From Streptacidiphilus rugosus AM-16 (GTDB lineage Bacteria; Actinomycetota; Actinomycetes; Streptomycetales; Streptomycetaceae), in the NCBI RefSeq assembly GCF_000744655.1, contig NZ_JQMJ01000004.1:1-64000 (forward strand): a stretch of DNA of 64,000 nt, written 5' to 3'. Made by a program: the position numbers and the translations under genes. The notes under the pieces are model-generated. The model was not told the DNA's origin and ran no database searches. It saw only the letters and a list, made by a program, of their open reading frames with translations. Within the stretch, counting starts at the first letter, position 1. The number at the start of each line of letters is the position of its first letter. Positions 1-7,824 of this stretch are shown piece by piece.

Positions 1-65
1 AGGACCGCGCCGGAGTTCACCGCGGACAGCAGCGCGTCGACCGAGTCGAAGAGGTCCTCTGGCAC
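1..65 (-). CDS. Partial hypothetical protein (N-terminus only)
   Basis: Only the first 21 codons of a minus-strand gene lie in the window. It begins with GTG at 65-63 and runs off the left edge, starting VPEDLFDSVDALLSAV. A purine-rich ribosome binding site (AAGGAGA) sits about seven bases upstream. The start lies 12 bases after the stop of the minus-strand gene at 78-728, so the two are probably one operon. No domain can be recognised from so short a piece. Confidence 0.5.
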   Translation of the reverse strand, partial: MPEDLFDSVDALLSAVNSGAV

Positions 66-77
66 CGGGCGTCTCCT

Positions 78-728
78 TCAGCGTGCGTTCGGGCGGGTCG
101 GATCCACACGCGGGTCGCCGTGGAGCGCGTCGAAGACCGGTTCGGCCATGCACGCCGTCAGATCGGCCGAGTCGCACCGCAGCGTGAAACCGGCGCTGCG
201 TCCCAGTGCGGCGGCCGAGACCGGTACCCGGGGCCGGTAGTAGCACTCCAGCTCACGGCCGGTGAACCCGTTGCCGGTGCCATGCGCGAGGCCGGGCGCG
301 GTGGCCGGTGGCGTGGGTGGAAGGGGGAACGACGGCAGCGCCACGATGTCGTCCTCGGCGGCCAGGTGCAGGATGCCGTCGTCGGCGGTACGGAACGCGA
401 TCACGAGGTCGACTCCCCCGCCGCGGCGGTCCGTCGGCAGGCCGTGGCCCTCCAGGACCCGGCTCAGCTGGGACGGCGCGATGCCCGCGGCCGTGCTGAG
501 GGTGCGCCGGTTCGCGTAGGGGCCGGAGGTGTCCGCGCGGGCCAGGGCGATCTCCTTCACCGTGCTCAGGCGGGCGTTCAGGCGCTGGAGGTCTGCGACC
601 AGCTCGACCAACTCGTCGAAGTCCGTCGCCGTGGGCGGTGCCACAGGAGCCCCGCGCAACGCGCCGGCCAGCACACGGGCCAGATCGTCCGTGATGTCGA
701 ACCGCTCCCCGCCGATCTCTACCCGCAT
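78..728 (-). CDS. Hypothetical protein with an HTH-like segment
   Basis: A 216-residue cytoplasmic protein with no signal peptide or membrane segment. Residues about 78-100 (STAAGIAPSQLSRVLEGHGL) look like a helix-turn-helix. The N-terminal third, with FDELVELVADLQRLNARL, could form a coiled coil. The middle is rich in proline (PSFPLPPTPPATAPG). I do not recognise the family. It sits just upstream of the partial gene at the left edge in the same direction. It could be a small DNA-binding regulator whose partner is that next gene, but this is inference. Confidence 0.6.
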   Translation of the reverse strand: MRVEIGGERFDITDDLARVLAGALRGAPVAPPTATDFDELVELVADLQRLNARLSTVKEIALARADTSGPYANRRTLSTAAGIAPSQLSRVLEGHGLPTDRRGGGVDLVIAFRTADDGILHLAAEDDIVALPSFPLPPTPPATAPGLAHGTGNGFTGRELECYYRPRVPVSAAALGRSAGFTLRCDSADLTACMAEPVFDALHGDPRVDPTRPNAR

Positions 729-1478
729 CCCCCACCGCCCTCAAAAGCTACACCTGACTCAAATGCTACAGAGGGGTGTTGTTTTCTCCGCACGGCACGC
801 GCGGGTGCCGTGCGGGTGCCGTGCGGTTGTCGTGCGGTTGTCGTGCGGTTGTCGTGCGGGGGCGATGAGGTCGGAAGGGCGCGGGGGTGTTCGGGCGTGG
901 GTGGGTGGGGTGTCGGGTTGTGTCCGGCTGCTGGTGGGTCCGGGTGGGGTGGTCGGCGACGTGGCGTTGCGGCGTGCGACCGTCGGGGCGCGGCGCTCGG
1001 GTTGGTCGGTGTGGGGTGGCGGGTCCGTGTGCGGTCGCTGCGCCGTGGCTCTTCAAGGCCCGGGCTACCGGGCGTAGCGTCCACACCCATGACGCCGCCC
1101 GGCAGGCCTGCGGATGCCGCCGGGCGCTGGGCGCTGGGCGCGGCGTGCCGCAGCCGCGCTGCTCTGGGTTTCGATCACTCGCGGCCGGTATGCCGGCACC
1201 GGCGTCGACCCGGCCCGGGCCTGGTTCGTGACCGGGAGCCGGCGGATCGGGTCGGACCCGCCGCCGCCGAGGTCGCGCGTGGGCTGGTGGAGTCGGTTTC
1301 GGTATCGCGTCGCGCGCCGGGTGTGGCGGGGACAGGACGGTCGGGCCGGGTGTGGCCGTCGGCAGGGCGGGGGCAGGGGCGCGGTGGTTCCGGCGGATCG
1401 GGTCGGGCATGGTGTCGTGGCGCTCGGGGCGGGGTTCTGGGCCGGTGTGCGGCGTTGGGATCCCCGCCCCGTTCCGGG
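729..1478. other. Stretch without a convincing gene, with short tandem repeats
   Basis: Open frames on both strands here are proline/arginine- or glycine-rich and look like composition effects. The one local structure is a run of near-identical 11-base units (CGGTTGTCGTG and variants with GGGTGCCGTG) at about 805-860. No start site with a ribosome binding site precedes a credible protein. The stretch separates two minus-strand genes. Confidence 0.4.
805..860. repeat. Short tandem repeat, 10-11 base unit
   Basis: The plus strand shows about five consecutive copies of a 10-11 base unit, first as GTGCCGTGCGG and then as TTGTCGTGCGG. It lies in a non-coding stretch. No function is visible; replication slippage is enough to explain it. 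Confidence 0.6.
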
Positions 1479-2147
1479 TCACAGGCTGTGGGCGGTGATG
1501 TCGCCGCGGTGGGTGGTGGCGCGGATGGTGAGCCCGGTGGCGCCGTCGTTCTTCAGGGCGTTGCTGACACGGCCGTGGCCGGTGCCGGCGTTCAGGGAGG
1601 CGGAGACGCCGGGGGCGGCGGCGACGGTGACGTGGCCGTCCTGGGTGCGCAGGTCGACGGTGCCGCGGTGGGCCTCGGCGACGGTGATGTCGCCGCGGTG
1701 GGTGGTGATCTGGGCCGGGCCGGTGATCCGGCCGATCTCCACGTTCCCGTCGACGGCGGTCAGGCGCAGGCTCGCGGCCTCGTCGACCTTGATGTGCTGG
1801 TAGGCGCCCTCGAAGACCAGGTCGCCCAGGCGTCCGACGACGCGCAGTTCACAGGCGTCGGCCTTGGTCTGGACGTGGGAGCCGGCGGGCAGCTGCACGG
1901 TGACCTGGACCGACCCGGACGGGCCGAACAGCTGGTTCTTCGGCTCGGCGGTGCTGATCCGCAGCACGCCGTCGGTGTGGGCGACCGAGACCTGCTCGGC
2001 GGCCTTCACGTCCCGGCTGCGGGACGGGTCGGCGGGGCGGACCTCCACGGTGATGTCGGTGCGGTCGGCGGCGATCAGGTGGACGCGTCCGGAGGGGATG
2101 CCCAGGACGGCGGTGACCGGGGCGGTGGCGGGGAACTTCTGCATCAT
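1479..2147 (-). CDS. DUF4097 family beta-strand repeat protein
   Basis: A 222-residue protein made almost wholly of short beta-strand repeats such as VELRTQDGHVTVAAA and LRLTAVDGNVEIGRITG, the pattern of the DUF4097 (putative adhesin) family. The biochemical role of the family is unknown. There is no signal peptide or membrane segment, so it is probably cytoplasmic. The start is ATG at 2147, or the second ATG one codon in. It is divergent from the HTH-MarR regulator at 2324, and the shared 176-base region holds several palindromes, so the regulator very likely controls it. This pairing is common in streptomycetes (established knowledge); the control is inference. Confidence 0.85.
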   Translation of the reverse strand: MMQKFPATAPVTAVLGIPSGRVHLIAADRTDITVEVRPADPSRSRDVKAAEQVSVAHTDGVLRISTAEPKNQLFGPSGSVQVTVQLPAGSHVQTKADACELRVVGRLGDLVFEGAYQHIKVDEAASLRLTAVDGNVEIGRITGPAQITTHRGDITVAEAHRGTVDLRTQDGHVTVAAAPGVSASLNAGTGHGRVSNALKNDGATGLTIRATTHRGDITAHSL

Positions 2148-2180
2148 GCTCTCCTGTGTGCGTTGCTGTTTCTGATGTCG

Positions 2181-2312
2181 AGAACGCTACGTTGCGTTCT
2201 AGGTTTCGGCAACACACTTGTTGCGCCAAATCAGCTTCAGTACAGGTCAATGCCTGGATTTCGTTGCACCGAGCTTAGATCTAACGCAACGACAGGAGGA
2301 GGGATTCGTTGC
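2181..2312. promoter_or_regulatory. Cluster of palindromic operators in a divergent promoter region
   Basis: Three inverted repeats lie between the divergent genes. AGAACGC/GCGTTCT has a 6-base spacer at 2181-2200. GCAACA/TGTTGC has a 4-base spacer at 2209-2224. GCAACGA/TCGTTGC has a 13-base spacer at 2286-2312. All share a GTTGC or CGTT core, which also recurs singly at about 2162 and 2262. They are probably binding sites of the adjacent MarR/GbsR-type regulator. Confidence 0.65.
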
Positions 2313-2323
2313 ATTGATGTGGA

Positions 2324-3088
2324 GTGAACGCTAGGGTGGCGGCGAAGAGGACAGCTCACACGAGGGAGACGCAGGTGCCGGGAGGCCGACTCACCGCACA
2401 GGAACGCCAGCAGATCGCCTCAGGGCTGGCCGACGACCTCCCCTACGCCGAAATCGCCCGCCGCCTGGACCGCCCCACCTCCACCGTCACCCGCGAGGTC
2501 GAACGCAACGGCGGCCCCACCGCCTACCGCGCCGACCTCGCCCACCGCGCCACCGAACACCGCGCCCGCCGCCGCAAGCAGGCCGCACCCCGCGGCCCGG
2601 GCCCGGCGGGGCGCGGACGCGACGACGTCGCGCTGCGGGAGTACGAGGAGAGCTTCACCACCCTGCTGATGGGCCAGGGCCTGCCCCGGATGACCGCCCG
2701 GGTCCTGACCCGCCTGATGACCGCCGACACCGGCGTCACCGCCGCCGAACTGGCCACCGGCCTCGACATCAGCGCGGCGTCCGTCTCCAAGGCCATCACC
2801 TTCCTGGAGGCACAGGGCCTGACCCGCCGCGAACGCGACGAACGCCGCCGCGAGCGCTACTTCGTCGACGAGGACGTCTGGTACCAATCCACCATCGCCG
2901 CCGCACACGGCATCGCCCAGGTCGCCACCACCGCCCGCCAAGGCATCCCCGTCCTGGGACCCGACACCCCCGCCGCCACCCGCCTGGAAAACATCGCCCG
3001 CTTCAGCGACTTCATCAGCGAAACCATGCTCCACGCCGCCGAACAGGTCCGCGCCATCCTCCACACCAAACCCCCCACCACCCACTGA
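2324..3088 (+). CDS. Transcriptional regulator: IS30-type HTH fused to MarR/GbsR domain
   Basis: A DNA-binding regulator of 254 residues from GTG 2324. A second start at GTG 2375 has a much better ribosome binding site (GAGGGAGA at 2362-2369) and would give 237 residues. Residues about 21-63 (RLTAQERQQIASGLADD then YAEIARRLDRPTSTVTREV) match the N-terminal HTH of IS30 transposases. Residues about 110-170 form a winged helix of GbsR/MarR type (VTAAELATGLDISAASVSKA and LTRRERDERRRERYF). A helical tail may dimerise. It faces the DUF4097 gene and probably represses it and itself through the palindromes in between. The IS30-like arm suggests domestication of a transposase domain. Confidence 0.85.
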   Translation: MNARVAAKRTAHTRETQVPGGRLTAQERQQIASGLADDLPYAEIARRLDRPTSTVTREVERNGGPTAYRADLAHRATEHRARRRKQAAPRGPGPAGRGRDDVALREYEESFTTLLMGQGLPRMTARVLTRLMTADTGVTAAELATGLDISAASVSKAITFLEAQGLTRRERDERRRERYFVDEDVWYQSTIAAAHGIAQVATTARQGIPVLGPDTPAATRLENIARFSDFISETMLHAAEQVRAILHTKPPTTH

Positions 3089-3648
3089 CCGGCCAACCCC
3101 CAAGCCACCCCCTAGTGCTCCAACGCGGCTTCGCGACCCAGCCGGCCCCCGGCCCACCGCGCCCACCCCCGGGGCACGACACGCACACCACACACCACAA
3201 GAACCGGCAGGACCCAGCAGAAACCAGCCACCACCACACACAAGAGGGACCCGGCGGCCACCACCGACCCCGACCCGGTGATACCCATCCCCGAAACCAA
3301 CCGACCCACAGCCCCGCAGCCACCACCGAACCCGAACACACGCCCCGAACCGAGGCACGGCCACCCACACAGAGCCGGGCCGAGTCGCGCAGCGCGCCCG
3401 CGTGCAGCGGGACCGGACACCGCCTCACCCCCCGAACCGACCCCGCATCAGGCGACGCCGGCCTCAGCGGAAATGTCCGCCAAGGCGGCCACCCACCGGG
3501 CCGCACAAACCCACTCCAGGACGGGCACCAGGCAACCACCAGCCCCGCCGAGCCTGCTGAGCAAGGCCGACCCCGACCCCACAGCAAACAAGCACCACCG
3601 AGAAACCCGTGCCTAGAAGCAAGGTCACGTCCGCTGGCGTGGTGTATC
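3089..3648. other. Stretch without a convincing gene
   Basis: Plus-strand frames here are rich in His, Pro, Thr and Arg, and minus-strand frames are Gly/Val-rich. Both look like composition artefacts. A CTAGTGCTC motif at 3112-3120 resembles one at 47598-47606 and may be the worn end of an insertion sequence, but no transposase is attached. The left inverted repeat of the IS256 copy begins at about 3649. Confidence 0.4.
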
Positions 3649-4967
3649 GACGGCCAGTCGGTGATCTCTTTGCAGATTAGGCGGTGAGGGCGGTCGGGTT
3701 GGTGTCGTCGGTGGGTTCTCCCTCGATCGGGTGGAGGCGGCAGCGGCCGAGGATCTCGGACCCGATGTAGCGCCGTTGCTCGGCCCATTCGTCGCTCTGC
3801 TCGGCCAGGACAGCGCCGACCAGCCTGATGACGGAGGCTCGGTCGGGGAAGATCCCGACGACGTCGGTGCGGCGGCGGATCTCCTTGTTCAGCCGTTCCT
3901 GCGGGTTGTTGCTCCAGATGCTCTTCCAGACCGTGCGTGGGAAGGCGGCGAACGCCAGCAGGTCCTCGCGGGCGTTCTCCAGGTGCTCGGCCGCGGCGGG
4001 GAACTTCTCGTGCAGCGAGCCGATCACCTGACCCATCTGCTGATGGACCGCGTCGGCGTCGGGCTGCTCGAACACGGTCCGCAGCAGTGTGGCGACCCAC
4101 GGCTGGGCCGATTTGGGGACCTTAGTCAGGAGGTTGCGGGCGTAGTGGGTGCGGCAGCGCTGCCAGCTCGCGCCGGGCAGGACCCCGGCGACGGCGTCGA
4201 CCAGGCCTGTGTGGGCGTCGGAGACAACCAGCTTCACCCCGGCCAGGCCGCGGGCGACCAGGGACCGCAGGAATGCGGTCCAGCCGGCTCCGTCCTCGAC
4301 GGTGGCGACGTCCAGGCCCAGGACTTCGCGCTGGCCCTCGTTGTTGACGCCGACGGCGACCAGGCATGCGATGTTGACCACGCGGCCGCCCTCGCGGACC
4401 TTCTGGGTCAGCGCGTCGAGCCAGACGAAGGTGTAGGGCCCCTGGTCCAGGGGGCGGTTGCGGAACTCCGCGACCCGCCCGTCCAGGTGCTTGGCCATCT
4501 CGCTGACCTGGGACTTCGACAGCTGGGTGACGCCCAGGGTCTCGGCGAGCTTCTCGACACGGCGGGTGGAGACGCCGAGCAGGTAGGCGGTGGCGACGAC
4601 CGAGATCAGGGCCTGCTCGGCCCGGCGTCGGCGTTCCAGCAGCCAGGTGGGGAAGTAGGAGCCCGACCGCAGTTTGGGGATGGCCAGCTCGACGGTGCCG
4701 GCGCGGGTGTCCCACTCGCGCGGGCGGTAGCCGTTGCGGTGGTTGACGCGTTCGTCGCTGACCTGCCCGTATTCGGCGTTGCAGAGAGCGTCGGCCTCCG
4801 CGGACATGAGCGCGTCGGCGAACGTCTTGACCATCGCGCGCAGCAGATCGGGACTCGCCGAGGCCAAGTTCGCCTCAATCGTGGCGTGCAGGGGCAGACT
4901 GTCAGGTGCGGTCATCGTGCTGGTCTCCTTCGGGCTTAGACACCTCGAAGATCAGCCGATGGCCGTT
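3649..4967 (-). mobile_element. IS256-family insertion sequence, apparently complete
   Basis: One transposase gene is flanked by imperfect terminal inverted repeats. ACGGCCAGTCGGTGATCT lies at 3650-3667. At the other end AGATCAGCCGATGGCCGT lies at 4949-4966, which read inward becomes ACGGCCATCGGCTGATCT, the same but for one missing and one extra base. The length of about 1.32 kb suits IS256. No clear target duplication was found. A 21-base stretch covering the right repeat (4946-4966) recurs exactly at 43898-43918. Confidence 0.75.
3677..4915 (-). CDS. IS256-family transposase
   Basis: A full-length 412-residue DDE (RNase H-fold) transposase that cuts and joins its own element. Residues about 22-62 hold the conserved N-terminal region with NAEYGQ and NHRNGYRPREWDTRAGTVEL. 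Catalytic-type acids are D167 in FVWLDALTQKVR, D233 in VVSDAHTGL and E340 in NPQERLNKEIRRRT. The mutator/IS256 signature around CRTHYARNLL is present. No frameshift is visible, so it may be active. The ATG start is preceded by AAGGAGACC. Confidence 0.95.
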   Translation of the reverse strand: MTAPDSLPLHATIEANLASASPDLLRAMVKTFADALMSAEADALCNAEYGQVSDERVNHRNGYRPREWDTRAGTVELAIPKLRSGSYFPTWLLERRRRAEQALISVVATAYLLGVSTRRVEKLAETLGVTQLSKSQVSEMAKHLDGRVAEFRNRPLDQGPYTFVWLDALTQKVREGGRVVNIACLVAVGVNNEGQREVLGLDVATVEDGAGWTAFLRSLVARGLAGVKLVVSDAHTGLVDAVAGVLPGASWQRCRTHYARNLLTKVPKSAQPWVATLLRTVFEQPDADAVHQQMGQVIGSLHEKFPAAAEHLENAREDLLAFAAFPRTVWKSIWSNNPQERLNKEIRRRTDVVGIFPDRASVIRLVGAVLAEQSDEWAEQRRYIGSEILGRCRLHPIEGEPTDDTNPTALTA

Positions 4968-5208
4968 CAACTATGCGGGCACCCAACCGATTCAGGAGCA
5001 AACCCCCGGATCAGGTGGAAACCCGTACACCATTTCCCAGGACGCAACCATCTTTCAGACACGCTCCGAGGTCGAGCTTCCCAGCGACCGGCACCCAGGC
5101 CGAGATCCGGGGAATCCTCGGCGGCTCCCTCGACAGGCCGTCTACCACCGCGACGCACTGCTGTGGATCCACGGGAACGGCGCGAACGAGAGCCTACGGT
5201 CAACGCTG

Positions 5209-5243
5209 CAGGGAGCCCGCCGGAAAATCCGGAGGACTCCCTG
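5209..5243 (-). terminator. Hairpin downstream of the immunity-like gene
   Basis: CAGGGAG at 5209-5215 pairs with CTCCCTG at 5237-5243, and inside it CCGGA pairs with TCCGG around an AAA loop. It lies about 30 bases past the stop of the minus-strand gene ending at 5272. The rest of 4968-5271 holds no gene I can support. Confidence 0.5.
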
Positions 5244-5271
5244 TCACAGACAATCCGTCACCGGGCCAAGC

Positions 5272-5667
5272 CTAGCCCGCCGAAGAGTTTCCCTCGCAAG
5301 ACCAGGAAAATACTCCCGGAAATGAGATCTCTACCGTCGAGCCACGCCCGGCTGCTCGCGAGTTCAAATGGATACCCGAATCGAAGACCAATCGAAGCGC
5401 GCCAGACTTAAAGGCCACTGCAGACAGAATCCGCGACCGAGTAATATCCTCCAAAATCTCCTCAGACACCGCTGCGAGAGATTCAGTACGAGCCCTTGGA
5501 GCTGTTACCGCCCCGACTGAAACAACTGCAGAGTTTCCGACCTTGATCCAGCCGTCGGCACCGAGCTCGATGGTTGTTACCTCTCCGCGACGAACTGCAC
5601 TGATACGCGTATTGCGGAGTCCAAGGATCCATCGATCATCATTTTCGAGAACCGTCAGTTGGCTCAT
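5272..5667 (-). CDS. DUF6188-like protein, probable immunity partner of a polymorphic toxin
   Basis: A 131-residue cytoplasmic protein. The layout DRWILGLRNTRISAVRRGE, then TIELGADGWIKVG, then LSAVAFKSGALRLVFDSGIHL resembles the DUF6188 family, small beta-rich proteins often found after toxin-bearing genes. It begins with ATG 5667, nine bases after the stop of a polymorphic-toxin tail at 5677, the classical toxin-then-immunity order. The last 30 residues (after IHLNS) fit the family less well and may be altered. Naming it an immunity protein rests on context and fold resemblance only. Confidence 0.6.
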   Translation of the reverse strand: MSQLTVLENDDRWILGLRNTRISAVRRGEVTTIELGADGWIKVGNSAVVSVGAVTAPRARTESLAAVSEEILEDITRSRILSAVAFKSGALRLVFDSGIHLNSRAAGRGSTVEISFPGVFSWSCEGNSSAG

Positions 5668-5676
5668 GGCGCCATC

Positions 5677-6060
5677 CTACTCATCGGGAAGGTGGTCAAA
5701 CAGGTTGCCAATGCTATCCTCTGCCGGACTTCCGTCCGGGAGCTGCGGGTAGACCTCGCCCGTCTTGAGGTCGACGAGAATATCTGGATTCTTGTTACCA
5801 CCTATACCACGCCATCCCTTCCCGGCCTTGACAGCATGGATCGCATCCTTGATCTGCTTTGTCCTTTAGCCGAGATCGCTGGCAATTGCCCCCTCCTTTG
5901 ATGCCAGATCCATGTCCTCGGCATCGGATGCAGCTCCGGTCGACCAGCCGGAATTGGCTTCGTTCATCATCGTGCTGATGTCATTGCCGAAGCCCTGGGC
6001 GCCCGCAATTCCTATCTTCAGCCCGCCGTATGCGACGCCCGCAGCACCCAGCAGGTGCAG
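5677..6060 (-). pseudogene. Decayed C-terminal tail of a polymorphic (Rhs/secreted type) toxin
   Basis: One minus-strand frame reads LLGAAGVAYGGLKIGIAGAQ, then GFGNDISTMMNEANSGWSTG, a TAA stop at 5868-5866, and then in the same frame KQIKDAIHAVKAGKGWRGIG, NPDILVDLKTGEVYPQ and SIGNLFDHLPDE before a TAG at 5679-5677. The motif of NPD, VD, TGEVYP and SIGN-FDHLP is typical of the very C-terminus of bacterial polymorphic toxins (general knowledge; exact toxin class not assigned). The large N-terminal delivery part is absent and no start codon fits, so this is a relic with an in-frame nonsense codon. The immunity-like gene after it is intact. Confidence 0.6.
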
Positions 6061-6187
6061 CCGCAGGGCTCCTGATGGCTGTGGACGACGTCGCCAGCGC
6101 GCGGGGTGAACACGCGGGACACAGACGGTGCAGCCGTGGATGCGTCTCGCCGCGGCAGGCTCCGGAGTGCGCGTGGGTCGCCGTCAC
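5981..6187 (-). CDS. Possible small protein, third of a coupled set
   Basis: A 68-codon frame starts at GTG 6187, which overlaps the TGA of the preceding gene (GTGA). Its first half (HSGACRGETHPRLHRLCPAC) has the Cys spacing of small streptomycete proteins. Its second half runs into the toxin relic in another frame, so the original 3' end may have been lost at a junction near 6050. It may be a truncated gene or a chance frame. Confidence 0.35.
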   Translation of the reverse strand: MTATHAHSGACRGETHPRLHRLCPACSPRALATSSTAIRSPAAAPAGCCGRRIRRAEDRNCGRPGLRQ

Positions 6188-6390
6188 GGAGACGACTCAC
6201 CGTCACCTGGTTCGACGTGACAGGAGCAGGCGCAGGGCACCTTCACCCAGCCGAGTACTCGGTCTTGGTAACCCGGGTGGTGGCACATCTCATGCAGGTC
6301 GGGCCAACGGTCGGCACCAGTCCGGCACTCCGGAGTCGAGTACGCCCGCGGCAGCGGACCGGACACTACGCCCTTCACCGGAATCGTCAC
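6184..6390 (-). CDS. Small cysteine-rich protein
   Basis: A 68-residue protein from GTG 6390, whose start overlaps the stop of the upstream gene (GTGA). The segment TPECRTGADRWPDLHEMCHH followed by GWVKVPCACSCH places Cys and His as in a small zinc-binding or redox protein. I do not know a function. It is translationally coupled to the genes on both sides and sits divergent from the XRE regulator at 6700, an arrangement often seen in streptomycetes. Confidence 0.55.
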   Translation of the reverse strand: MTIPVKGVVSGPLPRAYSTPECRTGADRWPDLHEMCHHPGYQDRVLGWVKVPCACSCHVEPGDGESSP

Positions 6391-6569
6391 GGCTGACTCC
6401 AGCACGCCGCACACTTCACCACGGCGACCACCCTGCGGGCCACACGCTGCAGGCCGGCCGGAATCAACAGGGCAGCCCGGTTCCCGCAGGAGACGCACGA
6501 CTCGCCCAGGATCTGCGCCCTCGCCAGGGCGACCGCAAGCGGTTGGTTCGCGGCAACGGTGGTTTCCAC
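6387..6569 (-). CDS. Small CxxC protein
   Basis: A 60-residue protein, METTVAANQPLAVALARAQ and so on, with GESCVSCGNRAALL near residue 25-38 and VVKCAACWSQP at the end. The two CxxC pairs suggest a zinc ribbon. It is the first gene of a minus-strand set whose members overlap by four bases. The promoter must lie in 6570-6699, shared with the divergent XRE regulator, so common control is possible. Confidence 0.5.
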   Translation of the reverse strand: METTVAANQPLAVALARAQILGESCVSCGNRAALLIPAGLQRVARRVVAVVKCAACWSQP

Positions 6570-6699
6570 GGGTCAGCCCTCCACTACGCTGAGTTGCTGG
6601 CTTGAAATGCGTAGGTATGACGGTAGAAATCAGCGATCTCCGCCAGAAGTGACCCGCAGTACGAGTTGCGGAGCCCGCGCGACGGTACGAAGGCGACAC

Positions 6700-7803
6700 A
6701 TGTCCCCCGAGCCCCGCCCAACCCTGACCGGCAGTCAGGGTTCCCTTCCGCGTGCCCGCAGCGGAGTGATCAGCGGCTACGTCCTGCGCCTTGTCCGGGA
6801 ACACCTCGCCCTCACGCAAGAGCAGCTCGCACAGCACCTCAGCGTCTCCCTCGACACGATCGCCGGCTGGGAGACAGGCCGCAGGGCCCTCACCGCCGTG
6901 TCGGTCGGCCAGATGCTCATGTACCGGCACACCCTGCTGAACTTAGGCGCGACTGCCGATCTGGTGACCGCGCTCGACCGTGCCATGGAAGCCGACGTGC
7001 TCCTCACCTCCGCCCTCGAGGAGCGGCCCACTGAGGCGAGCCCGCTTGGTGCCTGGGTGATGCAGCGCGACCTCGCGGAGATGCTCACCTGGCCATTGCA
7101 CGGCCGCGCACCGGAAGCAGCCGCAGCACCGGCCGTCCGGCCGCGCCGCGGCCCCGTCCCCAGCGGCCCAACTCTCGGCGAGCAGGAAAGGACGAGGTTC
7201 TTCGCCTCACTGCGCACCACCGCCGAGCAGGCCCGCCAGCCCGAACAGTTCCTGCTCCGCCGCCAGGCGCTCTACTTGGCGGGCTACGATCGCAGCCCGG
7301 ACACCGGCGGCTGGGTCGCCCACCAGGAACACGAGACCCGGCCCGGCGACTGGCTGCAGCACTGGCTCACCGCCCGCTCCGTCGCCTCCATCGGCGCCCG
7401 CCAAGGCGACCACGACCGGGTTGCCTCGTTCGTCCGCACTGCCGTCGCCGGCGACGACCGCGGCGAGGCCGCGAACCTCAACTACTGGGCCTACTGGGTC
7501 GGCGAGACCTCCACGATCCAACTCGACGACTCATTCATCGCCACCGGGCAGGCGGGCGACTGGACCGGCCGACGGCTCCTGCAGCACCTCGTCGACCGCC
7601 TTGACCCGCGCTTTGGCTACCGCGAGCTGTATATCCACACCCTATGGGCGCTGATCGCCGCCCGCCCCGGCCTCCTGCAGTCCACCGACCGCGTGGTCCT
7701 GCGCGACCGCATGGAGATCCTGTTGGATAGCGGGGAGATCTCGGCCCAGGCCGGCCGGGAGCTCGAAGGAGTCAGGTACGCGCTGCGCCTCGCCCCTGGG
7801 TGA
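6700..7803 (+). CDS. XRE-family transcriptional regulator with a large C-terminal domain
   Basis: A 367-residue protein from ATG 6700; a longer upstream frame exists but its residues (residue bias, no ribosome binding site) do not look coding. Residues about 27-65 form a helix-turn-helix (LRLVREHLALTQEQLAQHLS then TIAGWETGRRAL). The remaining 290 residues are helical, as in streptomycete XRE proteins with a TPR-like sensor part. It lies 21 bases before the HD-domain gene, the usual partner, and the two probably form one transcript. Confidence 0.85.
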   Translation: MSPEPRPTLTGSQGSLPRARSGVISGYVLRLVREHLALTQEQLAQHLSVSLDTIAGWETGRRALTAVSVGQMLMYRHTLLNLGATADLVTALDRAMEADVLLTSALEERPTEASPLGAWVMQRDLAEMLTWPLHGRAPEAAAAPAVRPRRGPVPSGPTLGEQERTRFFASLRTTAEQARQPEQFLLRRQALYLAGYDRSPDTGGWVAHQEHETRPGDWLQHWLTARSVASIGARQGDHDRVASFVRTAVAGDDRGEAANLNYWAYWVGETSTIQLDDSFIATGQAGDWTGRRLLQHLVDRLDPRFGYRELYIHTLWALIAARPGLLQSTDRVVLRDRMEILLDSGEISAQAGRELEGVRYALRLAPG

Positions 7804-7824
7804 GCGCCGGAAGAGGGGCTCACG

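Noticed and set aside
1075-1140. A possible tRNA or structured RNA in the GC-rich desert
   Set aside because: No cloverleaf, anticodon arm or T-loop consensus could be laid out there or elsewhere in the window.
120-2327. A 735-codon plus-strand frame over the first two genes
   Set aside because: It is antisense to the DUF4097 gene and the hypothetical gene, has no domain and is Gly/Arg-rich.
3112-3120. CTAGTGCTC at 3112 and 47598 as matching ends of one IS family
   Set aside because: Only nine bases match, the sequences differ right after, and no transposase of fitting orientation connects them.
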